NCBI GenBank assembly: GCA_947646735.1
Contig: CANTFK010000756.1
Location: forward strand, 243,682 to 307,681
Origin: Peronospora farinosa
Lineage: Eukaryota; Oomycota; Peronosporomycetes; Peronosporales; Peronosporaceae
DNA: 64,000 nt
Reading direction: 5' to 3'
This document shows, in pieces, positions 43,813-55,314 of this stretch. The notes under the pieces are model-generated. The model did not search any database. It saw nothing but the letters and a program-made list of their open reading frames with translations, and was not told the DNA's origin. Each line of letters opens with the position of its first letter. The first letter of the stretch is position 1. The position numbers were made by a program, and so were the translations under genes.

Positions 43813-44100
43813 CACGTTTCTTTACTGTTACGGATGCGCCCGTTGCAAGGCGCACCGTCATCCTCGTTGGAGGGGTCTCGCGCTCAACATATTTGAGCCT
43901 ACGATCATCTAGCGATTGGCGTCGTACAAAGTTGTTCGAAGCCCCACAATCAACTAGGGCGCGAAGTGACATGTTCTTTGTCACTTCGATCTTCAATGTA
44001 ATGAGGGATACCTCATCACTGGGAGCGGCAACACACAGTGACTGTGTGTTGGGAGCAACCTTCGTCAAGAGTCCCGCGAACTCTCTTGACGTTGCTGGAT
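43813..44100 (-). pseudogene. Gypsy-1 protease, N-terminal half
   Basis: The frame contains the active-site region as LVDCGASNNFV, where relatives have DSG. Cys replaces the Ser next to the catalytic Asp. It is cut by Gypsy-2 at 43812 and resumes at 35987. Upstream the frame is open back through the gag-pol hairpin (44100-44125). Confidence 0.8.
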
Positions 44101-44125
44101 CAGTAGGGCGCTCCGCCCCTACTGA
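44100..44125 (-). promoter_or_regulatory. Gypsy-1 gag-pol junction hairpin
   Basis: On the minus strand TCAGTAGGG pairs perfectly with CCCTACTGA around an 8-nt loop, extendable by G-U and G-C pairs. GGTCGGG upstream is shared with Gypsy-2, but the slippery heptamer has become ATAAAAC, creating a TAA in gag. Confidence 0.6.
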
Positions 44126-44136
44126 CCCCGACCGTT

Positions 44137-45304
44137 TTATGATGGTCCACCACGTTGTTGCGATTTCGCAGCAACGTGGGACCCACGTCTCTGGCCCTTC
44201 TTGGCAGACGGTCGATCGTCACTCCCAGTGTAACGAGACACTGGGCGTGGGGCACTACACTCATAAGCGTAGTGGCCCAACTTCTGACAGCGATTGCACT
44301 TTTGCAATCGCTTGTACCCTGGAGAGCAAGGTCGCTCGCTCTCTACATAGGAGAGGTCCATTGTTTCTGGACCTCCGCCCTCCTGTCGTCTCGGTGGACG
44401 ATAGGACCCCGAGTGGACGTGAGCCTGTTGCAGGCTAAAGTCCTCCTGTTCCGCTGCAGAGATCGCTTGATCCAGCGATTCTAGCTCCAAGCGGAACAGG
44501 TGGGTCTTGACAGGACCATCTGTCAGACCCTTGATAAGCACAGATAACCTGCGTGTGTTCATCGATTGGGTTCAGTACGATACAGCTAACGAGGTATCGT
44601 ACGTGTTGGGCGTAAGCGTGTATATCACGCTTACCCTGTTTCAAATCCAGGAGCTCAGCCCGAGCCCTGAATTCGGCGCGAGGCGGTTCAAACGTGTGTT
44701 TGAGCCGCGCCTTGAAGACGTCATACGTTGGGAAAACGTATGGGTCGTGCAGTTTGAGCCCTAAGGCCCAAGCTTTGGCACGTCCTGCCAAGTGCGACAT
44801 GGCGAACTTGACCTTCATCGCATCATCATCAATGCGACGAGCCTCGATGGCATCGTCGAGCTCGACGAACCAACTTAACAAGGAGTCGCTTTCGACTGCC
44901 TTGTACTTGGAGACATCAATCTTCAAGGACTCGGGTCGACGTGTATACGTCGACCCGGCAGCAACAGCACTAGCCTGCTGTTGTCTCAACAGTTCAGACT
45001 GTTGAGCACCCTGCTGCATCAACAAGTCAGCTTGTTGAGCGCCTTGTTCTCTCAACTGTTCAACCTGTTGAGAACCTTGCTCCTCTAGCAAGGTGAGTTT
45101 CTTTACAACTTCGTCAAGTTCATGTTGTATGAACTTGGCGATGGTTGCATGTTGGTCGTCTCCGCTAAGAGAGAGCAACATGGCACCAACGTCAGGGTTG
45201 CCGATGGTTTCAGCCATACGCTGAACCGCATTCCATTCGAGATCACTCGAATGGCGGAAATCATCACGCGTTGCGTAATGACGTTCATCACCCGCTGATT
45301 CCAT
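44137..45304 (-). pseudogene. Gypsy-1 Gag, one frameshift
   Basis: The ATG at 45302-45304 starts a Gag with a heptad-like Gln/Leu stretch (LREQGAQQADLLMQQGAQQ, coiled coil), then the capsid domain (FEPPRAEFRARAELLDLKQG). Near 44550 the frame shifts by one base. The second frame carries VLIKGLTDGPV and a CCHC knuckle (CNRCQKLGHYAYEC) before ending at 44137. The start and the PBS (45331-45349) are 27 bp apart. Confidence 0.85.
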
Positions 45305-45351
45305 AGCGGGTGGTGCGGTGGTCGCTGAACGGACCACGAAGTGCTACCAGG

Positions 45352-45810
45352 TGTAATGGGGCACCCTCCGACTATACTGATTACAGTATAGCCTACTTTC
45401 ACTGATTACAGTGAAAGCAGGTGCCTCAATTACCTCTCTTACACAAGAGGCAGAGGAAGCTTTACTTCTAAACAAACGCTTAGAAGTAGGGGAAAAGAAA
45501 ACTGTATTTAATATAGTTAACTATCTAATAAAACTAATCTGTTATAACCTATGTTAACTATATTAAAGTACAACTATGTATGTCGACAACTTGCCCTCCA
45601 CTCATTGCGCGCGTCCATCGGTCATTGGTCAGCGCGTTGGTTGATATGATGGCCCATATCAACCAATAAGAGGGCATCTCCAACTTCAAGGAGATCTAGG
45701 AACAATATTATAAGAAAAGGTAATATTGTCAAAATATTATTAGTTATAATAATATTTTATTGACACTTCATATAAGTGTCAATATTATGTAACGAGCTCA
45801 CCCCGTTACA
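45352..45810 (-). repeat. Gypsy-1 5' LTR
   Basis: 459 bp, about 3 differences from 29822-30280. It is followed by GGCTA and, on the element strand, by the PBS. Confidence 0.97.
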
Positions 45811-46389
45811 GGCTACGCGAAGAATTCGATCCGCTACCGTATTTCGAATGCGCTTGCGAGAACTATTATAAGTTGCGCGCTGTAGAGATCGTGGAGGATT
45901 GGATAATTGACCGCACATATATCGACAAGATGCTATTAAATCGATATTGTCGAGGCAAGTTTACTTATCTACCACGATCCCGTATGTTCGCGTGGGAGGT
46001 TTAAGTGCACCGAGTGCTGCATTGGCTTTGGGGATCCAGGTGACATTTTTAGCATCGTGATAAGAGGTGTGGTCGTCATGACTTTTAAAGTCGTGGCTTA
46101 GATTCAGTAGATGATGCTCCAAACGTTGGCGAGCCAGAATGGACTGGCGAGCCTGGAAGCGTATTGTTGAGCGAGAATCCGAATAGATTAGCAGGGATTG
46201 ATGCTCGATCGTCACGTCCACGAACGGCAAGTCCAGCACAGGCTGCGATGTCTAACCGCGGTATGCCTGCACCTTGTCGTGACACTAAAGATCGGTCTAA
46301 CCGCCGAGGCTTTGTGCCTTCGACTTGCCCGCAAGCTCTCAATGCTGACGATAATTACCTGGACATGAGATATATGAAACGACTCCCAC
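45811..46389 (+). mobile_element. Copia element, segment 2: integrase end and linker
   Basis: This joins segment 1 in frame (AIYAGYAKNSIRYRISN). After stops and frame changes it has a linker with DSVDDAPNVGEPEW and SRPRTASPAQAAM near 46100-46270. It is interrupted at 46389 by Gypsy-3. No open frame remains. Confidence 0.65.
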
Positions 46390-46977
46390 TGTAGACGGGC
46401 ACTTCTACGAAGTTTCCTCGTGCTACATAGCACACACTTTCAGCACAAGCGAAGAAGCGGTTAGACCGTCTTACCTTCACGTGCGAGGGTGGTTGTGTGG
46501 TTGGTCGACTGCTTAAGCATTCGTACCACCAGTTGCCTCTCGCTTAAGCGAGAGTGCAACGAACAACTAACAAGTGTCCTACTTACGTCACGCAGAAGCT
46601 TTCTCAGCTTCTCGTGCGCAGTAGTAATTCAAGACTGAGTTGTATTTAATGAATTATAATTAAATCATAAAACTTAACTACTGATTGGCTGATTATGTAA
46701 AGATCGGATACGCGACTCTGTAGAAGCGTATCCTAACGCATGAGCTTAAATGTAGATGTAAGCTCGCTAATGACGTTCTTCTGGGACGTCGCGATGCCTA
46801 GCTTCAACTAGCGTCATCCCTTCCCATGTGAATCCATCAATGGATATCACATTCACGAGGGTGGATCACGTTTGTGTATCGCACCCAAGTGATAGGTCAA
46901 AAGTAATCATGGATACTTTTAGACCAAACATTAAGTATATTACTTAATGTTTACGTGTAACTAGATGCCCTGTTACA
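46390..46977 (-). repeat. Gypsy-3 3' LTR
   Basis: 588 bp, TGTAGACGGGC start and TGTTACA end. On the minus strand it is preceded by a purine tract (ACGGGGGATGG, about 46978-46988). Confidence 0.96.
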
Positions 46978-47083
46978 CCATCCCCCGTTTTAGAACGATT
47001 TTTATATTTTGTAAAACATCGCCTAGGAGACAGAAAGACTGGCGAGCCGTTATAAACGCGCCGCTTTAGTCTGCTCAGTACTC

Positions 47084-48419
47084 ATGCCACCGAAACGTGG
47101 TAAGGCTGATGGGGTGCCTGCAAAGGCACCCATGCAGTCCAGCACTAAGCGCACGCGCCTCGATTTATCGCAGCCGTCGCAAAGTGCGTCAGGCACTGGG
47201 GTGAATCTTCCATCTCACGATAATGTAGATGAAGATACATCTCTCATTGTAGACTACAATGAGACTACGCCATTGCCATCACCCCAAAGTGGCGATGAGC
47301 ATAGTGCATTGATGGGACATATGTCCCAATCATTTTGAGGCACCCGTCCTTGAGGGAGCATCTATGCTTCCTAGGAGCGAAGGTAAAACCCCGTCGTCTG
47401 CGCCTACGAGCTAAGCGACTAAGACTAAGCACGCTATTTCGAAAGGAGTAGTAGCGACTCAGTCAGATGTGACTTCTCAAGCTGATGTCTTGACAATCCA
47501 TAATGGAGAGTCAGACTCAGGTGAGTGTGAGCTTAAAGCTTCACCAAATACACCTTTGACCTCACTAGCATGCCGTCGCGAGGGCGGCTACGTGAGTGGT
47601 GTCTTGCCACCAATGCCACCTCCATCTGAGTGGATGAACTCGGATGGGTCTAGTGCAGCGCTTTTGCAGCGTGCCACTATAGACGCTCATAAATTTTATA
47701 GCGTCTTTCCTTTGTGGAAATAGCAGGGCAAAGCACTTGGTCGTGCTTTCCCAATTCCAGTCGTGCTGCGTTCTAACGAAACAGCCGACGAATGCGAAGC
47801 TGAACTTCGGCGCCGTGTAACGTTGCATGTAGATGCAACGAAACAACGGTCGCAGCGAACCAGCTTCGCCATGACTCGTGCGAATGAAATCTTGGGTGGT
47901 AAACGACCCCCCATTGATTCTCGCTACGTTTATTCTGCTAGTCCATCCGGCGCTAGCAAAAAGAGGTCAGCTGGTGCTGCTCCACATAAGCAGCCACCAG
48001 CCCAGGCACGTCGACGCGCAAGGCGTCAACAGGATCCCATGAGTCAAAGCTTGTTGGGTAATCCTTCCACTGGACAAGGATTTGGAGCTTTCGCTTCACA
48101 AACCGGAAGGCCAACAGCCTTCCAAAAAGGAAGCGCGTGTTCCCTTTCGCGTCTACCAACACAGGTGGCGCCCGATAGGAGTAGCGATTACGCCCACCTA
48201 CTCGCGGCTGCCTACCCTGCTGCTGTTCAGTCACAGGCTGAGACCGCTGCGCTGAAGTGGCAGGTGACAGATCTCGAGAGTCAAGTCTCGCGACTGACTT
48301 CGGATCTGCGCGATGTGAGGGCGAGAGACCGTCAAGGGCAAGACTGCCTGAAAACCCGTTTGGACATTTCAGAGCGACTGATGATGAGAGACCCGCGTCA
48401 AGCGCGGAGTCCTCCTTGA
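47084..48419 (+). pseudogene. Antisense gene of Gypsy-3 (aORF-3), broken
   Basis: An ATG at 47084, 107 bp inside the 3' LTR, starts an 84-codon frame (basic, then Ser/Asp-rich). A second frame runs 47469-48419 with one TAG at 47721-47723. It encodes KFYSVFPLWK, ECEAELRRRV, a Gln/Arg/Ala-rich stretch and a C-terminal coiled coil (LKWQVTDLESQVSRLTSDL). Position, orientation and coiled-coil end match the antisense genes of Gypsy-1 and Gypsy-2, but I see no shared CxxC. It lies opposite the chromodomain. Confidence 0.55.
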
Positions 48420-48591
48420 TCGCCGAGTCCTCTGTCATCTCCTTCGTATACGTCGATTGTGGATACGCATACCGTTTCAGACGACCCACGTAAAATACGG
48501 GGTATGTCTTCATATACGGTAAGAGAGTGAGCCTATAATTTAGGTATTCAACTTCTTCAACCACTGTTAAGAGCCCAATGAATCGGAGCAC
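47953..48591 (-). pseudogene. Gypsy-3 integrase C-terminus with chromodomain
   Basis: The upstream part has the FYVGRLKRY block. After a Ser-rich linker a chromodomain-like part (LQILVQWKDYPTSFDSWDP) lies at about 48010-48110. It is overlapped on the plus strand by aORF-3. Confidence 0.75.
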
Positions 48592-51500
48592 TATATAAGT
48601 CGTATCACCAGGTAGTACAGAGATTGCATGTTTAGTAGGGTAGCAGTACTTAATATCACTTTGTCCCCCACACTAAAGTGTTCATTGTTTTTGCGACCAT
48701 GCTGGTCTGCATATTGTTTTCGCTTGTCTTGTGCGATTTCCATCGCGTCACGGACTTTACGTGTGATGGCTAATCGCTCATCTACAAAGCGCTGAGCTTC
48801 GCTCACGCTTTTAGCATCCAGCTCGCCGATGACGCCTCCAAGAGGTCGTTCATGGGTGGACGCTGTTGATTAACACTACAGTGTCATCGTCAAGGAGCGC
48901 AGGCATTTCTTGCCGTGCCTTCTTCATTGACACCTTTAGGTGCCGTGACCACTGCTAAACTAGCAGTGTCACTAGGGCAACTTTGACCCTCTTTGGCATT
49001 CGCAACGAGCGAAGTGAGGGGCCCTCCCCACTAAGACTTGGGCTGCGTACAAACTAGGCTGGCGTTCGAGGATGACGCAGTCCGTTCATATATACGTTGT
49101 TTCACCCGTATTAACGTGAACACTGTTACTAATGTCGAGCTACACGAATGGCAATTGCTTGCTCCATTAGATGGGAGTCGCTACTGTACGCAAAACATCC
49201 ACCACAAATAGATTGGCACGCTCTGTTTGGCCATCATTTGGGGATGATCAACGGTTGACATGTGGAGTTTGCTTCCGAGCAACACAAACACATGATGCCA
49301 AAATCCCGACGTAAAACGCGGATCCCGATCCGATACTATGGACTCGAGCATCCCGTGTAGACGGTACACATGATCCAGAAACAAGAGGGCAGCATCTTTT
49401 CCTGAGATCTTAGTGCTACATGGTGCCAAATGAACCATCTTGCTCAGTCTGTATACAAAGACAACGAGACCCGTCCTGCCTTTATATTCAGGCGATCAGC
49501 CAAACATGAAGTCCAAACTGACCTAATTACAACAATCTGTTGTAATCGGTAGTGGCTGCAATGGCGCACTGCTAGAAGATGTAGGCTTGATGACACTGAA
49601 ATACTTCGCAAGGAAGAATATATATAGCCACCCATGGGGCCACCAAAAGTGTTCTGACACTCGTAAGAATTTCTTTTCACGGCCTAGATGCTTACTAGAT
49701 GGCCCATCATGGCACTCGTGAAGTATCATCAGATTGAGATCTTTGTCATGAGGGACATAGATTCTCGAAGGATCACAAGGTGGCAGATGATGCCATAACA
49801 TGCAATAACAGTAACTAAAGCGACTTATATTCGCTTTCAGGTGCGAAAGAAGGGTAACCTTTCGTCCACCAAAGTGATCCAATAGCAGGCGACAATGTTC
49901 GTCCTAACTGTAACACTCCTTTATATCGGAGGCCAATGAGCTCGTCACATGGTAGACCTTCATGGATGCCAATGTTGACGACTCAGCTTGTGCTTTCGCA
50001 CGAGACACACTTTCCTGGTGTCTTGCCTCGAAGTATGGTCTGCGGCGATAACGCGTCAGCCAAGACATTCGACTTACCCGGTTTATATTCAGCTTTGAAA
50101 TTAAATTCACAAAAGAATGTTAGCCATCTCGCCATTCTCGGCGAGAGGTGCGGTGAATTTATAGCGGTCCGCAGTGATGCGTGATCCGTATAAACCACAA
50201 AAGGTTCAGTGCCCAAGAGGTGCACCCGAATCTTTATAAGAGCATACTTAATTAAAGTAGCTCCTTGTAATGCACAGAGTAATTCAGCTCTGCGAATTTC
50301 AGAGATTAAACTGATATAAAATGACATGGCCAACGCCGCTGTCATCCTTTGTCATCAGCGTGCTGCCGATTTCAAAACAGCTTGCATCGCAGACGACACT
50401 AAAGGGCTTATCCGCGTCTGGCAATGCCAAGACCGGTGCCTCTACAAGAGATTGCTTCACTGATGTTAACGCATTTACTTACTCTTTGACCAATTACCTT
50501 CTGTATCCTTTTTTAAAAGGTCAGACAATGGCTTAGTCTGCTCCGCATAATTCTTGCTGTACTTATGCAATTAATTAGCAAGCTCAAGGAATTGGTGCAG
50601 ATCCTTCACATGACGTGGGACTGGCCATTCCTTTACAGCCTTTACCTTTTATGGGTCTGCTCGTACACTGTGTGCACCCATGATGCAGCCCAGTACAGGT
50701 ATCTCGGGGACCTCTATTACGCACTTTTCCAAGTTCACGTATAATTCATCGTCACCCAGAGTCTGCAACACAGCGTCTAAATGACGCTTGTGCGACTATA
50801 TTGCGCTCAGACCGTCCTCCGCCCTACCATGCACGAATACATCGTCAAAGTAATGGGGCGAGTAGCACGGTGCTGACGCATCACGTGAGCCACCACTCGG
50901 TTGAATGTTGCCGGAGCATTTTTCAACCTTGTGGCATCACAAGCCACTCCCACAGCATATCGCTTGGGGTGCTTACTGCCGTTTTGGATACACCAGTATC
51001 TCTCATGAGAACTTGATAGTAGCCATTCTTCAGATCCAACGCGGAAAAGATAGGTGACTTTCCCATAGAATTCAACAAGACATCTTTCCTCGGGATTGGC
51101 GATTGCGCCGTAGTGGTGGCCGTGTTCAGCTCGTTATAAGCATGAACCACGCGCCATCCTCCTGTTGCTTTACGCACACAAAAGGTCGGGATGCAGTGAG
51201 GCGACTTGCTCTCACGTACATTTCCCGCCTTGACTCGCTTGTCGAAGAACTCATCGATGTAATCGACTTGTTCCTTCGGCATTGGCCATTGCCTGGTCAC
51301 ACAATACTACGTGCCAGGATCCAGATCAATCTTGTGCCTGATGTCCCTATCGGCCGGTAGGTGGCTCGGCACTTCTGATGGAAACACATCACGGTGTTTC
51401 CACAGAACATCATAGAATGGGCTGTCCTTCAAGGCATACCAGCCTTGAGCAACAAACTTTTTCTTCTTGTAGGTTTCCAAGACGCTCTCATCCATTGTTG

Positions 51501-52500
51501 ACGACGAGCAATAGTCCACCACGTTCTCTTCTGGAACTGGTGCGATTATTTCGTGGATCTGTCCTCCCTTTAGTTCAGACAGGAACATATTCCACGTCAT
51601 CTCCGAGAGATTTACTATCTGCTTGGCAGATGCCAAGACAAGTTGGAGCACCTTGAATGAGGACGCCTCCGGCATCTTGTCTTCGACGGCCTTAAACAAC
51701 TCGTTCGTAGGTCCGTCCTCTTGGACCGAGACTGATTTAAGGGTCACTCGTTTCGACGTGCCTTGATCGTTTTAATACGTCTGGTGCTCGTTCTTCGAGT
51801 CACCACGACCTTTGACCTGGAAGAAGGTGTCGTTTCCGTATTAGCCAACGCACTCCTTCCAACCGCACCAGGCTCATGGCTCTGTGCCGGTTCTTGTGGC
51901 ACTTGACTTCCTGTCTGCCCACCATCAACTGTCACAGGCTCTCGTCTCTGTGCAAGACTATTGGACGCATGACTTCTTTTCATCGCCCCATTCACTACAC
52001 CAGTCTCCTCAAGCTGGGTAGGAATTTGTGTCGTCTGACTTTCTGTCAGGACACTTCCAACTACTCCAAGCTCAGCGAGCTGAGTAGTACCTAGTGCTGA
52101 TTGACATACCGTCATCGCACCCTTGCCTATGTTGACACAGCATCATTCACATAATCTTCTCGCAGGAGAACAGCCTTTTTGGTGTCCTGCGTCGAGTTAG
52201 CGACTGTGCGTGTACGCCAGTCTTTCCATGGTTGGTGTTTAGTCAACCAAGGCATGCCTAGGATGAGGTCATACGGACTCTCCATACCTAGCACTGTGAG
52301 CTTCTCTTTACAAGAGAAGTCACTAAAGCAGAAGGAGAGTTCAACTTGAACTCCCTCCGATCTTACGAGTGCTCCGTTCGCTAAGCGAACGGTGGCCTCT
52401 TCTTGCTTGCCATCCCGGCAAAGCGACTCATAACTCGCCGGTCTCTTTTTTAGAGCCGCGAGTTTCACAAAGTTTTGTGATGCACCCTAATCAACGAGAA
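48592..52500 (-). pseudogene. Gypsy-3 pol remnants
   Basis: From 5' to 3' on the minus strand there is protease (TLLVD, then TAG at 52487-52489 in place of the active-site Ser codon, then GASQNFV; ILGMPWL downstream). A linker follows at 51744-52115. RT is at 50923-51750 ([23 protein letters not shown]), with YFDD near 50850 out of frame. RNase H is near 50000-50345 (VYTDHASLR). Integrase runs 49181-49880 (LGREKKF, SDRDPRF). At least five frame changes or stops separate these blocks. Confidence 0.8.
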
Positions 52501-52626
52501 GGGTCATCACTTGATCACAACCTCGTACTCGAGCGCTATAGACAAAAAGGGTTGAGGTCCGACCTTTCGGTACCACAGGGACTATGCTACCCATTTGTTC
52601 GACCAGGGGTAGCTCCAGAGTCCGCG

Positions 52627-52652
52627 ACAGTAGGGCATCCCGCCCCTACTGT
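52627..52652 (-). promoter_or_regulatory. Gypsy-3 gag-pol junction hairpin
   Basis: On the minus strand ACAGTAGGG pairs with CCCTACTGT around an 8-nt loop. GGTCGGG lies upstream as in the other two elements. An AAAAAC run is present but about 55 nt further upstream, so the frameshift arrangement is not preserved. Confidence 0.55.
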
Positions 52653-53736
52653 GCTCCCACATTCCCGACCCATAATCGGCAGGTGCTGAGCCCGTGCGTC
52701 GTGCACGCTGGTTTTTCGCACCACCCTTCAGGTTGGAATACTTTTTGCTGACTGCCTTAGCACCAGCAGCAAGTTTAACATAGCAGAGAGCCATCATATG
52801 GCCTCGCTTGCCGCACTCGTAGCTTATAACATCTGCATTGTTTAGCTCCATAGGAGTGGCATCCGACTTCTCGGTCGACGGCCTGTAAAAGGCTGTCGCC
52901 GAGGCGCTGTTGTAGGACTACTCCTCAACTAAGGCAATGTCAATTGCCTCTTCCATCGTCGCTGGCACCTTTCTGAAAAGGGCCTGACGCGATGGGCCAT
53001 GCCTAAGTCCATTCATGAACGTGGCTACCTTGATACGCTCTGGTATCGGTTCCCCATTGATGGACGCCGACAGCGAACGCATCTCCTGCACAAATTCTTG
53101 CAGAGAGCGTTTCGCCTGTCGTGCTCCAAAGAAGCGCGCCTGAAGCAGCACTTCGTTGTTAGGCGGCTGATACATGGCGCGAATCTTTGCCTTAAAGATC
53201 GCCCATGATGGAAACGCATCGGCGTTTGCCATAGGCGCAGAGTAAGCTCACTCTGACGCTTTGCCACGCAATTTGGACATGGCATACGACACCATTCTGG
53301 CGTCGTCTTCGATGAGCTGCGCCACTCCACATTGCTCAACTGCTAATAGCCAGTGAACAATAGTGTGAGGGGTAGTTCCATCGAGCTTCGGAGGGTCCAT
53401 CCGAATGGGCCTTGGTTGAGCAGGCCGGGCAGAGAGCGTCTCAACAGTTCTGTTGAGCGCCTCATTACGTGCCTGCTTAAGCCTAAGCTCATCCTGAGTC
53501 TTATTGATGGACTCAGCCGTAGCTTGGCTGTTTACCTCGGACGCGTTTCTACGCTGTCCGAGCACAAACGCCTCAAATTGCTCCAACTGAGCAACATGTT
53601 GCTCAGGAGGACAATGCAAGAGGTTGACCAGGGCTTGTTCACCAAGTCCCTGCGCCATATGCTCTGCCAACTCCCTATGATGATGGGAGAGGTGAGGGAA
53701 GTCACTCCAGTCCATATTAAGGACCATCTCAACCAC
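52653..53736 (-). pseudogene. Gypsy-3 Gag, two in-frame stops
   Basis: A single frame is broken by TGA at 53248-53250 and TAG at 52918-52920. The capsid domain is recognisable (FFGARQAKRSLQEFV, FMNGLRHGPSRQ). The zinc knuckle reads SYECGKRGHMMALC, with Ser in place of the first Cys. Confidence 0.8.
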
Positions 53737-53787
53737 ACTGCACGCTCAGAGAGACGGGTCGTGGGAAGGACTACTAGTGCTACCAAG

Positions 53788-54375
53788 TGTAGACGGGCAC
53801 TTCTACGAAGTTGCCTCGTACTACTGAGCACACACCTTATGCACAAGCGAAGAAGCGGTTAGACCGTCTTACCTTCACGTGCGAGGGTGGTTGTGTGGTT
53901 GGTCGACTGCTTAAGCAGTCGTACCACCAGTTGCCTCTCGCTTAAGCGAGAGTGCAACGAACAACTAACAAGTGTCCTACTTACGTCACGCAGAAGCTTT
54001 CTCAGCTTCTCGTGCGCAGTAGTAATTCAAGACTGAGTTGTATTTAATGAATTATAATTAAATCATAAAACTTAACTACTGATTGGCTGATTATGTAAAG
54101 ATCGGATACGCGACTCTGTAGAAGCGTATCCTAACGCATGAGCTTAAATGTAGATGTAAGCTCGCTAATGACGTTCTTCTGGGACGTCGCGATGCCTAGC
54201 TTCAACTAGCGTCATCCCTTCCCATGTGAATCCATCAATGGATATCACATTCACGAGGGTGGATCACGTTTGTGTATCGCACCCAAGTGATAGGTCAAAA
54301 GTTATCATGGATACTTTTAGACCAAACATTAAGTATATTACTTAATGTTTACGTGTAACTAGATGCCCTTTTACA
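53788..54375 (-). repeat. Gypsy-3 5' LTR
   Basis: 588 bp partner of 46390-46977, followed by CCCAC. On the element strand TGGTAGCACTAGTAGTCC (PBS) begins two bases after it. Confidence 0.96.
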
Positions 54376-55059
54376 CCCACACCTTTTGATGCTGTCCCTA
54401 ACACCTCATTGCCGGATATTTTCCGCTCGGTGGGGGGAGAAAAAAGACCGTTTGCAGTTGTCAGACCCGTTACATTGAAAGCTGGAATGATCCTGAGGCA
54501 GCGTATAGGCGGTCTACTCGCGTACGACGACCAAATGTACGACTGTCGAATTATGAACTAAATTATTCTGCAGCTTTAGTAATTCAAGCAGTGAATGAAC
54601 TGCTTACGCCAATGGCAGTTACCGAGGATTTAAGTGCCCCGGATGCAAAGCAATGAATAAAAAGATCTTGAGACTGAATTTTACGAATTGATGCGAAATC
54701 ACGTGTGGGGGCTAGTAAATTGGCCTTATGGAGTAATAATTTTGAAAAATAAGTGAATTTTGTGCGAAAACGAAATGCGCAAGGTGACGTGTGCCGATAT
54801 CGCACGCGAATCACGATTAAGGATTTCAGCAAGAGTTTGGTATCAACTTTTGGGAGACCTACGCTTTAGTAGTGAAAACTGAGTCGGTATGAAATTTGTT
54901 TTGCTTCTAGCTCTGTTCTTGGGCTTGCATTGTCGCCAAATTGATTTTGTGACAGTGTAATTGAATGGGACTCTCGATGATGTAGACATCTATGTGGAAC
55001 AGCCCGATTACTTTGATGATGGTCCTGGTTGGTTTTGTAAGCTGTTACAAAGTCTATAT
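54376..55059 (+). mobile_element. Copia element, segment 3: linker and reverse transcriptase start
   Basis: Contains the copia linker RRSTRVRRPNVRLSNYE, then RT pieces: ELMRNHVWGLV (54670), LFLGLHCRQIDFVTV with a TAA in the conserved AFLNG position, IYVEQPDYF, and CKLLQSLY at the right edge. It is cut at the SLYGL codons by the hAT element and resumes at 62854 with GLRQA. Confidence 0.75.
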
Positions 55060-55314
55060 TAGAGGTGGTACACAGACCCAGACTCAGTGGGTAATTACCC
55101 ATACCCAGACTCATGGGTTGGATATGGCTAATTGGCTGTACCTAATCCACTTACTCATGGGTACCAATGGGGTACATGTACCAAATTTTTGGACATACAT
55201 CAGGCACACCTGCTCCTATTGATCTCTTATTGTTACTTGTATTGGTGACTCATTACGTCTTTTTTGGTGAAGGTCTACCGCACTTTTGATGCAAAGCAAC
55301 TGGAGCCGGGGGCA

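Larger units (their letters stand above)
29822..45810 (-). mobile_element. Gypsy-1, chromodomain Ty3/gypsy element, interrupted by Gypsy-2
   Basis: Two 459-bp LTRs (29822-30280 and 45352-45810) differ at about 3 positions by eye and begin TGTAA and end TTACA. They are flanked by GGCTA (29817-29821 and 45811-45815). Genes run on the minus strand: gag, protease, RT, RNase H, integrase, chromodomain. An extra gene reads in the opposite sense next to the 3' LTR. Without Gypsy-2 and its duplicated CACTA the element is about 8.2 kb. Frameshifts and one amber codon inactivate it. It inserted into the copia integrase end, whose reading frame rejoins cleanly if the element and one GGCTA are removed. 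Confidence 0.95.
46390..54375 (-). mobile_element. Gypsy-3, decayed chromodomain Ty3/gypsy element
   Basis: Two 588-bp LTRs (46390-46977, 53788-54375) are flanked by CCCAC (46385-46389, 54376-54380). By eye about 10 positions differ, seven of them in the first 60 bp. Minus-strand order is gag, protease, RT, RNase H, integrase, chromodomain, with an antisense gene next to the 3' LTR. The coding part has many stops and frameshifts, far more than the LTR divergence would suggest. It inserted into the copia linker. Confidence 0.95.

Noticed and set aside
45961..46239. 92-codon minus frame in copia segment 2
   Set aside because: It lies in a plus-strand copia remnant and has no recognisable domain.
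49983..50345. Separate RNase H gene
   Set aside because: It is a frame fragment of Gypsy-3 pol, in order with its RT and integrase.
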